Counted from the first letter of the stretch, positions 30,514-42,758 are shown. The stretch is DNA of 47,672 bases from Phanerochaete sordida (GCA_019973155.2 BPQB01000136.1:1-47672); one strand, 5' to 3'. The notes: generated from the letters alone by a model not told the origin. Numbers and translations: made by a program.

Positions 30514-32517
30514 CTATCTTTTCTCTGCAAAACGGCAAGTCGAAGCGCCATGATATCCCTTCCCGCACCCAGAGTAGAAATGCCAATGCTTGGGGCCAGT
30601 GGAGGAACAGCCACGCGGCAACTGCCAGTCAATGCAAATGGCCTGCTTTTCGTCACTGCACAACGCGATGTGTCCGGTGTCATCGCGGCAAACGACAGGA
30701 GCAGAGCCGTCCCAGAGGGAGGTGCGAGCACAGGTGCGGAGGTTGTGGGGGCTGCGTCCCAGGCAGACAGCGCACGCAACAGGAACGAAGCTACTTGCAC
30801 TGAGTGGAAAAACCTGCACTCCGAGTGTGGAATCGGTGCGCGGACGCTTCGACAACGGCTGAGGGGGCGACGGAGAGTGAGCGTGGCCCCGGGCTGGGTG
30901 CTTGCGGGAAGGCAGTGGAGGTGACAAATGGTGGTGTGCCAGGGAAGGCGCGTTGTGGCGTGCGTGATAACGGCGCGACTTCCGGGACTGGTAGCCTGCC
31001 AGTAGCCGCAAAGCAGACGGAGCAGGTGTGCTCGACGTTGGGAGGACTGCATCGAGAGCTTCTGCAAATGCAAATACAAATGCAAGTGCACGGGAATGTG
31101 TAAATGCAAAAATGGAGGGGGCGCAGAATGCAAGAAAAGAGGAATGTGATGGAGCAGAGGGGTAGGAGAAGGGGACGTGCGTAGAGAAAGACACCATTAG
31201 CAGAAGGTATGGAGAGAGAGAAGAAGGGAAACACACCAAGTTTTGCCAACTGCAGCTCGTCGTGGACGGCGTCTTTGACCTCACGCAGGGTAGTCTCGTT
31301 GATAATGCAAATGTCGAAGGCACCCTTCTTGGGTTCCCGTGAAGATCACTCACCCTCCGCTGGCGCACGAGGGCCTGAAAGCGAAGCATGATCTTCTGGC
31401 CGTGCCACCACTGGTGGAGGCCACAGTGCTCTTGGACATTTTGGAAGAACTCGCACAAGGCGGCAGCGTGCTTGAGCTGCCACTTTTGCACTAGGCACAA
31501 GTCGAGGTGGAGCTTCGTGCAGGTGGTGAACTGCTTCCAGGTGAATTTGACATCGTGCGTGATACAACTAATAGGGCAGGAGGAGCCAAACAGCTGGAGC
31601 GTGACGCGCTGGCCGTTCTGAACGAAGTTCAGGAGGCGTCCAGAGCCAGAGTGAAAGTCTTCGAAGGCACGCTGGCGGACGTTGTGATCTTAATACGCAA
31701 GCTTGACGTACTCGAAGGACTTGACTTTGTCAAGGGCGTACTGCGCCGTTGGGTAGGCCCAGAGCTCAACGAGCGGGCGACTATCGTCAATGTCGGCAAC
31801 GCGGCGGGAGCGTGAATCACTGGACGAGTCGCGATGGCGCAAGGAGGAATGGTCAGGGCTAGCCAAAGGTGAATGGTGGCGGGGGCGAGAGCGATGACAA
31901 TGGCGGTGGCGTGAATAGGACCAGGAAGTGTCTGCGCATGGTAGACCAGGACAGTGGCGGTTGCGAGACCGGGAATGCGTGTGGTCGTGCAAAGGGCTGT
32001 GGCTGGGGGACCGAGAGCAAGAGCGACCCTGACCGGAAACACCCTGAGCAGCGATATACCTATCTCAAACACAAATCCGGCGATCTCGCTCTGCTCTTCA
32101 AGCGTCGCGGAGCGCGTCGCAGAGCGCATCTGCGCAGGCAGACGTGTTCAGGCCAGGCTGCACACCGAGTGCAGCCAGGTAGGCCGGAGCCCTAAAATTT
32201 GGCTTGATGTCGAGGCGCAGGTTGGAGAGCGGGACAGCGAGCTCCGGCAAGGGCGCGCGCTCCGGTTCCGGAGCGGAGCCAGGCTCTTGCAGTGGTGAAC
32301 GAGGAGCGCCTTGGCCGGCGGCATGACCCTCGCGCAGAGCCTGCGCGGCGTGCTCGCACCCTTGGCCACAGCCACGTGGGGCCCCAGAAGGAGCAGGCAG
32401 GTGGCCGGGCAGAGGCGTCTCTGGCTCAATAGGCAGCAGTGGCAGTGGCGGGTCTGGAGGACCTTGCCACTGCTGTTCTTGATTGGCGGCAAAGCAGGAA
32501 CTGCGGCGCGGCGGCAT
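30514..32517 (-). pseudogene. Gag-like protein of the DIRS-like element
   Basis: Start MPPRRSSCFAANQEQQW at 32515-32517, then a Pro-rich segment and SNLRLDIKPNFRAPAYLAAL. A Ser/Arg/His-rich stretch (31990-31830) leads to LVELWAYPTAQYALDKVKSF and KFTWKQFTTCTKLHLDL (31800-31500). After probable introns (one from about 31240 to 31055) comes AVLPTSSTPAPS. The zinc-binding C-terminus has CAVCLGRSPHNLRTC (30770-30725), CIDWQLPRGCSS and HFYSGCGKGYHGASTC (30600-30530), ending EKR at 30514. The Cys/His spacing matches Gag-like ORFs of agaricomycete tyrosine-recombinase elements. Frame changes occur near 32100 and 31690, so the gene is decayed or contains unrecognised introns. Confidence 0.65.
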
Positions 32518-32739
32518 GAGAAACAAGGAAAAGACTAAAGATGGATGAGAAAGACGTAGTAAGGCTCGGGAAGAGTAGAAATGGAGCAAGAAAACATGAT
32601 GCGGGCAAAGACCACAAGCGTGCAGCGTGCAGCGCGTGCAGCAGAGCTCGAAGGTCAGGAAAAAGAAGCGCCAACAAATGACGACACCCGCAGTGTCCAC
32701 AGACGCTACTCTAAGCGCTAAGGAGGCTCGTGCCCAGAC

Positions 32740-33231
32740 TCACATGTTGCACCAAATGCTATGATGGTGCATATTCAGGGCTTTGGCCAAGCGGACCTGG
32801 GAGATATGCCTTCCTGAAGCCATAGCCTTCTGCAAATACACTTGGTCAATGTCCTTCCAGGGTTGTCCATGTCGGCCGGTGTGTATATGGTGCACAGGCA
32901 CTATGCCTTGCACATGGCTTTGCTCCCTGAGGGCATAGAGCGCATATAGCAGCTGATAACGGAAACAGGGCATTACACAACTTACTACTTATTGGAATTA
33001 CCTAGGGCTTTCCCAAAGCGAATGACAGCAGCAGCTAGTGTGTGAGCAACAGATGCTAGCCAAGTGTCAGAGAGTTCCCGTGGTTCCTGGGTTTTCAAAG
33101 CCACAAGGAGTGGGAATGTCTCATTGAGAAGTCGGTCTTTATGAAAGCGAAGGCAAAATGGATCAGAGTTGTCCTGACAGAGGACATCTGCAGCACTTGG
33201 GTACGAGTGGCCGAGTGCTTGGTGCGCTTGT
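32740..33231 (-). pseudogene. Integrase-core-like gene, middle fragment
   Basis: On the minus strand, RQAHQALGHSYPSA, FPLLVALKTQEPRELSDTWL and AAAVIRFGKALG (33231-33000) are followed by a probable 50-nt intron (GTAATTCC...TATCAG). Then comes REQSHVQGIVPVHHIHTGRH and QPWKDIDQVYLQKAMASGRH (32930-32820), with RLAKALNMHHHSI, a helix-turn-helix-like segment. This resembles the N-terminal part of agaricomycete proteins with a C-terminal integrase core (rve) domain. The catalytic domain is not present. The sequence ends near 32740 at the DIRS-like element. The first exon lies beyond the 10.2-kb hAT at 43479-43583. Confidence 0.5.
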
Positions 33232-33528
33232 CTGACATTTAGTAATGGACACGAGTGCACGAAACCCGTGCGGGTTGCGGGTGCAGGTACTAGCGGGTAC
33301 GGGCACGGGTCGGCGTCTGATGACCCGCGGTACCCTGCGAGGACCGGCATCATCTTTGGTCTTACATAATTGATCTCCTGTCCAAATACGTAGAGGACAA
33401 GCTTAAACTTTAATTTTAAAACTATACGATGCTGTGGCATACGCCAATGGAAATGTGCAGGAAGGAGACGAGAAACCAAGTCGTCAGATCAGAAACTGCA
33501 TGGGCATCATTGAGAAGTCTACGCACCC

Positions 33529-34740
33529 ATGTCGAAGCGTTCTCAAAAGCCGTCCGCCAAAGCCAAAGAAGCCACGGAGCAAGCCCCAAAGTGTCGCCGC
33601 GTGGAAGAGCCGACCACAGCTCCTGCAGGCGAAGTTGCCCCTGCAGCTTTGGCAGCCCCAGCAGCTATAGCACCCCCACCTGCGGCAGCACCCATGGTGG
33701 CACTTGACCCTCGCCGCGCACATGTTGAGAACGTCAATGACGATGACAACGATGATGACCGCCACGTTCCAGCACCCGCGAGCAAGCCCATTGCGGTATC
33801 ATCTGATTCGGAGAATGATGAGGAAGAGCTTGGTAAGCTATTCCATCACAGTGACGAAACGGACGGGTGACTTACTGGTCAATAGTGCGCCTGCAGAAGA
33901 AGCAGACCGCACCCGTCTACGCGCTCTAGAAGCCTGACGTCACCATCGAGTACATCAAGGGTCGCAAGTCGCACCTTTTTGAGTGTGCGCGCTACGGCAC
34001 GACCTGTTGCCGGTTCCTTGATACCGGCGATGTGTCGTCCACGAGTAACCTACAAAAGCATGTTGCGGCTTGTTGGGGGCCAGAGGCATTGCGCGTGGCA
34101 GACAAGATGGCGAACGCGTTAGTTGCCCGTGCTAGCGTCGAGAAGTTCGAGTGGTCGGGCTCTATCACTGACGCATTCAAGCGCGTTGCTGGGAGTAAAG
34201 TGACGTATGCGACACGTCCGCACACGCTCACGCAGTCTCGGTGCGTGGGCATATCTGTTGCTGGTATTAATGCTGATGGTGATCTATAGGGCGTGGCATG
34301 TACGATGGGTTTCGGAGAACCTGCGGCCGTTTGAGATTGTGGAGGACCACGCGTACCAAATGTTGATGAAGACGAGTCGCCCAGAGTACAAGATCATGTC
34401 TGCAAAGATGCTGGCGCACGACGTGTGCCGTGTCTTTGTGAACGCGCGATAGCGGCTCGCATTCTTTCTGCAGGTAAGCATCTCATCTCCATGGCGTGGA
34501 TAATTACTCACATTGATCTAGTCATACGACGGCGAATTGAACTTCTCTGCAGACTGTAGGACGTCGCCGAATCACCACGGGTTCATGGCGATAGTCGTAA
34601 TGTTCGAGCGCGACGGCAAGATCAAAGCCTTACTGCTGGACATTATTGAAGTTGCCGAGTCGCACCGCGGTGCGACACTCGCAAAGGTCGCGAACAAATG
34701 CATCAAAAGCTTTGGCGTTAAGACCAAGGTCAGTACCATC
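33529..34740 (+). pseudogene. hAT transposase, N-terminal half
   Basis: Start MSKRSQKPSAKAKEAT at 33529, then an Ala/Pro-rich and acidic N-terminus (NVNDDDNDDDRHV). An intron starts GTAAGCTATT near 33832. The BED-like finger region reads HLFECARYGTTCCRFLDTGD and SNLQKHVAACWGPEA (33970-34085). GSITDAFKRVAGSKVTY (34160-34210) follows, then, after an intron, VSENLRPFEIVEDHAYQML. After another intron comes FSADCRTSPNHHGFM (first catalytic Asp, 34540-34590), then LLLDIIEVAESHRGATLAKV and KSFGVKTK. The frame reaches GTCAGTACC near 34730, a likely donor, where the insertion begins. TAG at 34450-34452 is the one clear stop. Confidence 0.8.
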
Positions 34741-35766
34741 AGAGTTACGATTTCTGAATGAAATGAAGAATCGTTCTTACACCCAGGACTTTGGAGGGTT
34801 TTCTGCACCGGAACAGATTTCTGCCCAATGCGTGGGAACGTTCTGGCTTACCTCAATACAAATATTTCAGGCTCCGCTTCAATCCATTACAAATTTTGTA
34901 TTGAAACTTGTTCGATTTATTTAGCCGCATGCACTGGCTATGCAGTCTTCATAATAGGCTGATGTATAGTTCAGACATCCCTCTACACCATGGTAGCACT
35001 CTTGTAATGATCTTGCTCACTGTACACCAGTACAGAGTAGAGTAACTATGGGCGCTTACAAGGCTAACAATGTAGGCCAGCCAATGAGCTTCCTCAAAAG
35101 TGGCCACATCAGGATGATGACTATACCAACTGGTAGAGCTCAACGAGGCAATTCCAGTGATGTATAGAAGTTGCCTATTCTAATTGTGCAAAGCCATGAG
35201 AATGCGGCATAAAGTTAGCAACTAAGCGCTCAACAGGCGCTAAGCCAAACTTTGGCAACAGATGGCACTACTGCACTTTGCAAATGCATTGGGCATCTGG
35301 AACTGATACAAAGCATATGTAGAGACCATGATAGAGTAAGCTGAGCCCACTGTACTCAGCTTAGAGGGCAGATTGGCAGGGTATGCAATTATAACATATT
35401 CTTTGTACATCTGCGCATTCTCGGCTTCAAACACGGTAACATGGTACGACTGCTGCCTTGCACATATGTATAGGAGTGCAATGCAATATAAATGCATTTT
35501 TGTGGAATTTATTGAGAGCCTATGCCTGCTACAATTGCTAAAATGGGCAAAACTGTGAATCTGAGGTCTTTTCCGCAGTTATCGGATCACGTTCCATATA
35601 TGGCAAGTCCCATCAGTCTCAGACCCATCAATACACTGTATAGTAGGTCTCAGAATATTTCCAGAGTTTCTGGAATTTTATCTAGGCCTAGGAGGCTGTA
35701 TACAGTTCTGGACAAGCCAATAAATGCTGGGCGCTCTGGAGCTCAATGCTTACGATCTGGATTTAC

Positions 35767-35809
35767 GTACGCGAAAATCCCACCTGTCAAGGGGTGGATT
35801 TTCGCGTAC
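35767..35809. other. Conserved hairpin in repeat B copy 1
   Basis: Arms GTACGCGAAAATCC(C)ACC and GGTGGATTTTCGCGTAC pair over 17 bp with one bulged C around an 8-nt loop. The same hairpin is unchanged in copy 2, although the surroundings differ by many substitutions. Confidence 0.75.
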
Positions 35810-36136
35810 CTAAAATTACTTCGTCAGCAATAATGGCCAAAACATGAATAAAACAGTGTTGAACGTGTTTTTAGCGTTTCTTTTCGTGTTTTGAGCAATG
35901 CAACACCCTTTGACACGTCTGTACAGACTTTCAGCATGTTTGATGGCATCAATCACGTGCATATCACGTGCATATCATGTGCTTTGGCTCATGCACACCT
36001 CTTTGGGTTCAAACTACTCTGTAGCCTCGAATAAATTCCAGTAAATTCCACAAATATTGGTAGACCCTAAGTACATGCTTTGTATAGATAAAGTTGCTCA
36101 GATGGGCGCTCCGAGCCATGTTCTGTGACAGCAATA

Positions 36137-36412
36137 CTGTAGAAATACGACCAAATCGGATGGTCGTATGACAGTGACAGACACGCACCGAACCGGATGA
36201 CCGGATGACGACCGGATGACCTATGACATCCGGTGGCCATCCGGATGACAGGTAGTGGGCGCCGCAGGCGCAAAAAAAAATCAGTATTTACTCGCATTTT
36301 ATCCTACTTGTCATAACCGGACGAGCCCTCGATGACACCTGACAAGTGCCATACACCGGACCGGATGGAGGTCCTATGACCGATGACATCCGATTTGGTC
36401 GTAATAGTACAG
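36137..36412. mobile_element. 276-bp MITE with TA duplication
   Basis: Ends CTGTAGAAATACGACC and the reverse complement of CTGTACTATTACGACC, followed by the shared CAAATCGGATG, flanked by TA (36135-36136, 36413-36414). CCGGATGACC-type motifs repeat inside. The paralogous repeat B copy 2 lacks it (GACAGCAATATATCATATAC at 46125-46144) and supplies the empty site. Confidence 0.85.
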
Positions 36413-36915
36413 TACATTAGATACATGTTTTCATGAAACATAAAGCCAGTATGGAGTGAATAATAGCCTTGGTGCTATAATAATATACTGCTGCTACTTG
36501 GCACACCAGAGTAGCTAGCTCCTGCTACCTTTTTGACCAAAAGACAACAGACATGAAGTGAGTGAAAGCAATGCTGGCACAACGCACTAATGTTCCTCGC
36601 TACACCAGACTAAGTGTCTTCTGACATTCACTGGACGGTCATATCCTTGGCACTCTGTTACCAGCTGTTGTCATACAAATAAGTCTTCAAATACATGTTA
36701 TCGTTTTGTAACATGCTCTTGATAGCTGCAAGTGATTCTGTATTTTCAGCCTAATGTTTATGCTACTGATTATCTACTAATTTCTTTGGTTTTGTACATG
36801 TGTATTACATGGGCCACTATGAGGCCTTCATATTATCCTGTGTAACCTATACACTGACAGTCTGCACCAAGAGAATTGCAGAAGCTAAGGATCTGACACA
36901 ATGTAGGGATAGGAA

Positions 36916-38363
36916 GAGATCTCTGGCATCTTGAGTATGTTTTTGCGTAGCATCATATTGGCTAACCAGAGATGTATTTATAGAGGATTATCATTCTTAT
37001 AACTGTTCTAATGTCAACAACTATACATATCATGTGCCCATACTGTCTTGGAGCACGGAAAATTTCTGTTTCAAGCCCTTGATCACTTTAAAGTGCAGCG
37101 GCTGAAGCTTGAAGTTTCTGTGTGGTGTTTGTGACAACAGATCCGGCCACCTATGCATTTCCGCTGCGCACACATGGCACAAGCGCAGTGGGAGGCTGCT
37201 ACATACAATGGTAACAAAAACACTGCCAGTATAGCCCCACATTGTTGCCAGCCCCATTAGACAAAGAGGTGGAGGGTACACATGCAAACACAAAGAAGGT
37301 TGATAGATTGGTGCTGGGCACGAAACACTGTCTCAAGTATACTGCCTGTTGTGCAGTGCACTTCTGCTTAGTACACAGTGCTGCTTCCACTATGCTGACA
37401 GATATAAAGGCACAATTGAATATAAGCAGGCACACCATAACTGAGCTAAAAAGACATACAACACAAACCTCTAAATGTACTGAGCTGCCAGACCAGCTGC
37501 ACAGGGTCTGTTCTCACTAGCCTGTGATGCATTTACTTGCCTCACTTGCCTCACATATGCATAGTGCGGTTTGATCTCTGACTTCCAGTAACCAATCTGG
37601 CTCAATGTACATGCTCAGCTGCACCAGCATGCAGCCAGCCATTGTTACACTGCACCTTGGTTTGCTCCCACAAGCTTTGAGCAGGTAGAGGGCTGGTACC
37701 ACACAACCAGTGTGCACATTGAGCTGGGAGCTGCACTTTATAGATCTCTCCATCAAAGCCAAGGCAATCTTATTCACAAAAGTCAGCAGCAGATCTATAG
37801 TATTGTCAATATGACCCCCTTGGTTTGCACTTCCATGTGGCTGACTTGGTAAATTAGGCAACACGCCATTCCATCTCAATGCTTCCAGAATTAGATGCCC
37901 TTTTGTGTGCATTTATATGCACCACACTCGAGTATGACTAGCATACCTTTAACTTCAACATGCCAGGGTTCTCGCACCTCACTTCCTTTATATATGTGAT
38001 TTCTGTCTGTACGTTGTGCTTCTATCACGGCAAGCAACTCCGGAGTTTGAAGAACGCACTGGACGTTGGAGTTGGCACTCTTACAACAGATTTGGGCTCT
38101 GGCCCTCAGGCAACCGCTTCGCAGTACAAGGCTTTTCCCCCTTCACCGTGCATCTTATCATCTCGTAGTGTTATCCTGCATCTGATACCTGGACTTTTCC
38201 TAGTTAGGTAATGATAAGATCTCTGTACACTCTGTTTCATCTTGTCACAGTTTTCTTATTCCCTACGGTTTTATTCCTTCAAGCGCCCTACATGGGGTTA
38301 GGGCTAGGGAACAGGATTGGGATAGACGCACACACGCGCACGCAACACGGTCACGTGACGGTC
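36916..38363. other. Non-coding AT-rich stretch
   Basis: No recognised gene or repeat. A 131-codon minus-strand frame (37517-37912) contains ALRWNGVLPNLPSQPHGS, which reads like protein, but I recognise no family, and it may be a fragment of a decayed gene. A CACGTGACGGTCATGTG inverted motif lies at 38351-38368. Confidence 0.3.
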
Positions 38364-38770
38364 ATGTGCTGGGAACGCTCAGATAGACATTATCTTATTG
38401 TTCTGTTATCTTATCTGGATTAGATAGTGGCATCGGACCAGGGTAGATTAGATAGAAAGGTCTGGAACCTTAGCTGTGTAAGTAGTATAGTGTAAGCGGT
38501 CCGGGACGACTCATCACTCCGCGAGGACGCACCAATTGCTGAGCGTCTTCATCATCATGGAGTAGTTAGCGGCCCGAGGAAGGACGCGTCAGCGCGCGTC
38601 AGCCCACAGTGCTAGAGGTCCCGGGTAGTACCAGGGGTCCTTCCCTCCATGTATATATACCTGCCTGAGCTGGGCTTAAGTCCTCAGCATCATCAATCCC
38701 TCTTCGTCTTCCACTTGATCTACTCGCACTCTTGCACAAGTCAAGCCCACCCCACAAGCTACTACAGGTA
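38364..38770 (+). promoter_or_regulatory. Promoter-like block, possible solo LTR
   Basis: GC-richer than its surroundings, with a TATATATA box at 38651-38658 followed by a pyrimidine-rich leader (CCCTCTTCGTCTTCC). It runs from TGTGCTGGG to GCTACTACA, a TG...CA pair, with flanks GGTCA and GGTAA (4 of 5 matching). That fits a solo LTR, but no second copy is in the window to confirm it. Confidence 0.3.
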
Positions 38771-39269
38771 AGTAGCGGGGTGATCTTTGACACATCTCCT
38801 CCATCTCCAAAGTCACTTAGTATATAAGCTTCCCCTTTCATACTTGTTATCTCAGTTCAGATATTAACTTTGGTCTCAGACTTTCCCTGTACTCACTTTC
38901 GTTTTATCTCTATACATCTCTGTTACTACATTGGAACTCCACGTTCTGATCTTCCTCACTCTGCTTTGCAAATCCCAGACACTGCTGTGTTTCTTGCCGG
39001 AGTTAGGCTGCAATTTGAGGAATGGAGTTCTAAGACAGCGCTGAGGAACCGTGGAAGTTCCTCTATGCAAGCGAGGGTTGGGTAGAGTGGTGTATGTCGA
39101 GAAGTAGGTGTGTATAGGGATTGAGGGACAAGGACTGAGATGGAACTGGGACTGGGACGATGGGAGAAAACAAGACTGCAACTGGAATGTGAGGGAAGAC
39201 GACTTCGAGCGTGATAAAAGCTTCTTGAGCGACACAAAGCCCCTCGAAGACAAGACTACTGTAGGCGCC

Positions 39270-39819
39270 CAGGTAACGGACCACCTAAGCATTCGTCGAT
39301 TATTTGTGCTCTTGCTATGACAGATGAGGGTTAGCTATGATTTTTCGTAGATACGCATCGCTTATGTGGACCAAATGTAATTATCTCAGATTTTAGGAGA
39401 CAAATGTACATGCTACAGAGAGACAATTGTGGCTTCGCACTCAGTGGGGCAAGAAACCAGGAAGCGGGCCACTGCTGCGAGAATGGGCGTATGTGTGCTG
39501 AAGAGGGGGTCAAAAAGCATTGCTGAGCCTTCTTTAGTGTAATTGGTGGTACTCTGAGGCATAAAATTGCCAGTTTTACTGGTTGGAGCGATAGAAACGT
39601 GAGTTTATAGCGGACTGGTGGGGCAGTATGCCAAATCAGGCAAGTCTTAGATTTCAGATACATCTCAGGGCTCTAACTCGAGAACCCTTCACTGTATCAT
39701 ACTGTAGCTCGCAGAGTATGTACATAGTGTAGTCCCTTAGGTATTCGAAAACTTATGCGCCCCCAGAAAGCGTTTTGCGTGAGGGACACGCAACGAGAAG
39801 GAAAGTGGTCCGTTACCTG
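39270..39819. repeat. Possible 550-bp TIR element
   Basis: CAGGTAACGGACCAC at 39270-39284 and its reverse complement at 39805-39819 bracket 550 bp without coding sequence. A related unit (GTGGTCCGCTTCCTGA) follows immediately outside the right end. No target duplication is seen. Confidence 0.35.
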
Positions 39820-40939
39820 ATGTGGTCCGCTTCCTGATAAGATACAGTAAAGCTGACTGGACTGGACTGGGCTGAACTGAACTGAAAGAACCAAGTGCTC
39901 GCTCGCACTCGGAGAACTCTGTATTTTGTGGTAAAAGAGTCTGCTTATTGAATGTGCTGAGGTGCCATTTAAGTACTACAGCCACTCAAAAATGGCCGAG
40001 GGACTGCGCAGTGCCCGAGATGCTTGCACTCAAAGCCTTGAATGCCTCGCGCAACCACTGCTTAGAACTTTAGCCTACCTCAAGACTTTCAAACCTTTGA
40101 GCCTTCTGCTGTATGCCTCGGAGCTGCACCTCAAAGTGACTGTACATGTCAAGGAGCCGTGTCCCAACTTCCGAGCAGTTATACTTGTGCTTCTGCATTG
40201 AGTGTATGTGTTGAGAGGCCACACCTCAGCTGCCTGTATACCAAGTTGCTGCTCCAGAGGCTGCATCACTGAGCTGCGCCTCTGGGCAGCTTACATGGTC
40301 CACTCTCTGCACTCAGAGTTACATCTCCAGTGCTTCTGATATCTGCCTACTCCACTTTCCCGTACCTTGACAGCTTTAGGATTTGTCTGTATAGCTATGA
40401 TCACCATACTTTGTTTAAATCTGAGGTTTCAAACTTTATTTTCATACTCAGGCTCTATTACAGGGTAAAATGGAGGTAAATGTTCTTTCTCTCTTCTCCA
40501 TATCTGGTCTTTTCAACACTTTCTTCACAAACAGCTACGATAAATACTACTAACTCTCCTTCCTTTTCATACCTGAGCCATGTTTGAGAGAGCAGTTAAC
40601 AAGTGCAGAAGTATGGCAGCTTTACTTCAGCTTGTAACATCTGGAACAATGGTATTTATAACGATTGTTCTGTATTTCGAATTGATTGATAGGCTAGCAT
40701 CATATTTGCTCATTTGCCCATGCTGTCCTTGAGTAATCTTCTTTACACATGCATTTTTGAGAATGTGAGACTTGTGACACTGCTGCTCCGGTTATTTTGT
40801 AGTCACTGTCCTAGAAGGCATCAATAGATTTCAAACAAATCCTTGAAAATGGCAGATTTAGATTTAATGTATTTTAAGGAGCAATGTAGGTGAAAGAGAA
40901 GAAATCGTACCCGCCGAGCGCTATGCGCTACGGCCCACT

Positions 40940-42758
40940 CTGAGCAAGTGTTCATAGGCAGCTGGATACTCACCTGGCCTTGGAAGATGCTGCTTCTTAC
41001 CCTCGATAACGCGACGAACAATGGCATCATGGTTGCGCGGCTCACCGTGCTTGAGAACAGCTTTATTGGGAGGGTGTACCAGGTCCGATGCTTTGCGCAC
41101 GTCATCAACCTTGTTGCGATGACAGTTCTTTGCCAGTTCGACTCAGGGTGCAAGAGAGACTCGGCGGCATGTGACGAGAACGATGTAGACCGAGCGGTCA
41201 AGCTTTTAGGCGAGCTGGCAGTGGAATTAGACCTGGAAGGTGTTAGAGACGGGAAGGAGGTGGAAGTTAAGGATGACATCAATGGTTGGATTAACGAGCA
41301 AGAGGATCTGTCAGAAGAAGAGCGGAAGGAGCTGTGGGAGAGCATGCTCTCCGTGAAGTTGATGCTTGCCAAGGTACGCAAATCACGACTTACCAGTAGG
41401 CACCGCTAAACATCCTCTTTGTTAGCTCCAGAAGCTGTCGTTCTCCATCATCCACTCTTCGACGAAGGTCTTGCCACTTTGGCGGAGGCTGTTGAAGTCG
41501 CTGAAGCTCGTCGTGCGCAATATGCCAAGAGATATTGCGACGCGCTGGAACTCGATGTTCACCATGCTGAGCTTCGCGCTGAAATACCAAAAGGTGGTGG
41601 ATAAGCTGACAGGGGACAGAGAGGCAGACCTTTGGAATCTCAAGGTCGATGATGATGAGTGGGAGCTCGTGCAGCAGCTGCACAATGTGCTTCAAGTACG
41701 TCCCCAGTCACCTGTCACATTTGTGACATGCACCGGTTCACGCTGCGCTGTCACGCACACTGCGTCGTTGCACCTGCCTACCACCCATGACCTTCACCTT
41801 TGTGCTAATGTCGTCCCTCTGTCTAGATATTCCATGACGCGACAACATTTGTCTCTCGTGAAGACTCCCCTGCTCTTCCCACTGTCATTCCCACCATGGA
41901 CCTTATGGATGAGGTTCTAACCGACACCTCCCTCAACGAGAAGTACGCTCCGTCCATCCACGTTGCCTGTGCAATGGGCAAGAAGACTCTCAACCGCTAC
42001 TATGACAAAACCGACGACTTGAATGCGTACCACATTGCCATGAGTACGGCCAGTTCTCTCCATTGTGATGCTAACCTCATAATTTGACTAGTTCTCCACC
42101 CCGAGCACAAGCTTGAGTACTTCAAGACTGCAAAGTGGCAGCCAGAGTGGATCAAGACCGCCAAGACAGTGCTGCGCGACGAGTACGAGCGCAGATTCAC
42201 CAAGTACGACCGTGAGGCAGCGGAGCTAGCAATTGTCGAGACAGGGGTCCCTCAACCGGTGGTGTGTCTGCCTCTACTCGCATGCACTCTTGAACTCATT
42301 ATTTTGCAGACTTCTCAAAATATGTTCGACAATATCCCCGCCCTTCAATAGGACCAGCCACGCAGCACTGCCGGCGGTCTCGACGCATATCTGGCTGCGC
42401 CGTGCGAGAAAGTCAAAGGCAGTCTGCTCACCTGGTGGAACACGCGATGTGACGTCTATAGCCCTGGCGTACGCCGTATGGCCATCAGTTATCTCACTGC
42501 GCCAGGTACATCCACCTCATCCTTATCTAGAACAACACTTACTCTCGGTCTCTAGCGAGCTCCGTCGCCGTTGAGCGCATCTTCAGCCGCGGTCGCCTCG
42601 TCCTCCCTCATACACGAAACCGGCTCTCTGCAGAGAACACCCGAGCTCTCCTCTGTGTCGGTGAGTGGAGCCGAAAGGGTTTTATTGACGACGACAACAT
42701 AGTCACCATTACGAAGACTACATATGGCCCCAAAAATGAGAACAGCGTCGAGCCGTGA
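40940..42758 (+). pseudogene. hAT transposase, C-terminal half
   Basis: Continues the transposase from 33529-34740. Blocks in order are LLTLDNATNNGIMVARLTVL (second catalytic Asp, 40990-41050), RCFAHVINLVAMTVL, an acidic linker ending SVKLMLAK and an intron (GTACGCAAATC). Next are RNMPRDIATRWNSMFTML (41510-41570) and ELVQQLHNVLQ, an intron, then PTVIPTMDLMDEVLTD and NRYYDKTDDLNAYHIAMS. After another intron come HPEHKLEYFKTAKW (42100-42140), LRDEYERRF, then LLTWWNTRCDVYSPGVRRMA, MAISYLTAP and SSVAVERIFSRGRLVLP (42555-42605, catalytic Glu). The stop is at 42756-42758. One TAG near 42348 interrupts it. All three catalytic acids of the D-D-E set are present across the two halves. Confidence 0.83.

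Larger units (their letters stand above)
26138..32740 (-). mobile_element. DIRS/Ngaro-like tyrosine-recombinase retrotransposon
   Basis: On the minus strand the order is Gag-like protein with a zinc-binding region, reverse transcriptase, RNase H and tyrosine recombinase. This is the architecture of DIRS-order elements, which integrate by site-specific recombination and not with a DDE integrase. The right edge is placed near 32740, where the Gag leader ends and an integrase-core-like gene fragment begins. The left edge lies at or before 26138. Split direct repeats typical of Ngaro, or the inverted repeats of DIRS, were not located. Two later insertions interrupt it (29401-30349 and 27960-28321), and it is inactive. 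Confidence 0.75.
34745..36915 (+). repeat. Repeat B, copy 1
   Basis: Direct repeat of 44746-46566, roughly 85-90% identical by eye from TTACRATTTCTGAATGAAAT onwards, with the main difference a 276-bp MITE present only here. Similarity fades after about 36915. Apart from a possible short coding remnant in the first 180 bp (frame RFLNEMKN), it is non-coding and AT-rich. It contains a conserved hairpin at 35767-35809. Confidence 0.85.
34746..40909. mobile_element. 6.2-kb insertion in the hAT intron
   Basis: Everything between the two hAT transposase halves. The extremes TACGATTTCT (34746-34755) and AGAAATCGTA (40900-40909) are a perfect 10-bp inverted repeat, but this short match could be chance and no duplication longer than TA is evident. 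It includes repeat B copy 1 (34745-36915), a MITE (36137-36412), a promoter-like block (38364-38770) and a possible small TIR element (39270-39819). No transposase or reverse transcriptase is recognisable, so it may be several insertions and not one element. Confidence 0.5.

Noticed and set aside
30174..31133. 319-codon minus-strand ORF as a gene of its own
   Set aside because: A mix of an off-frame reading of the Gag zinc-binding region, the true RT start and part of the LTR-like insertion.
34745..36915. Repeat B as a Helitron
   Set aside because: The left end lacks a clean A|TC start, and similarity continues about 1 kb past the hairpin, so the hairpin is not a 3' terminus; no Rep/helicase is seen.
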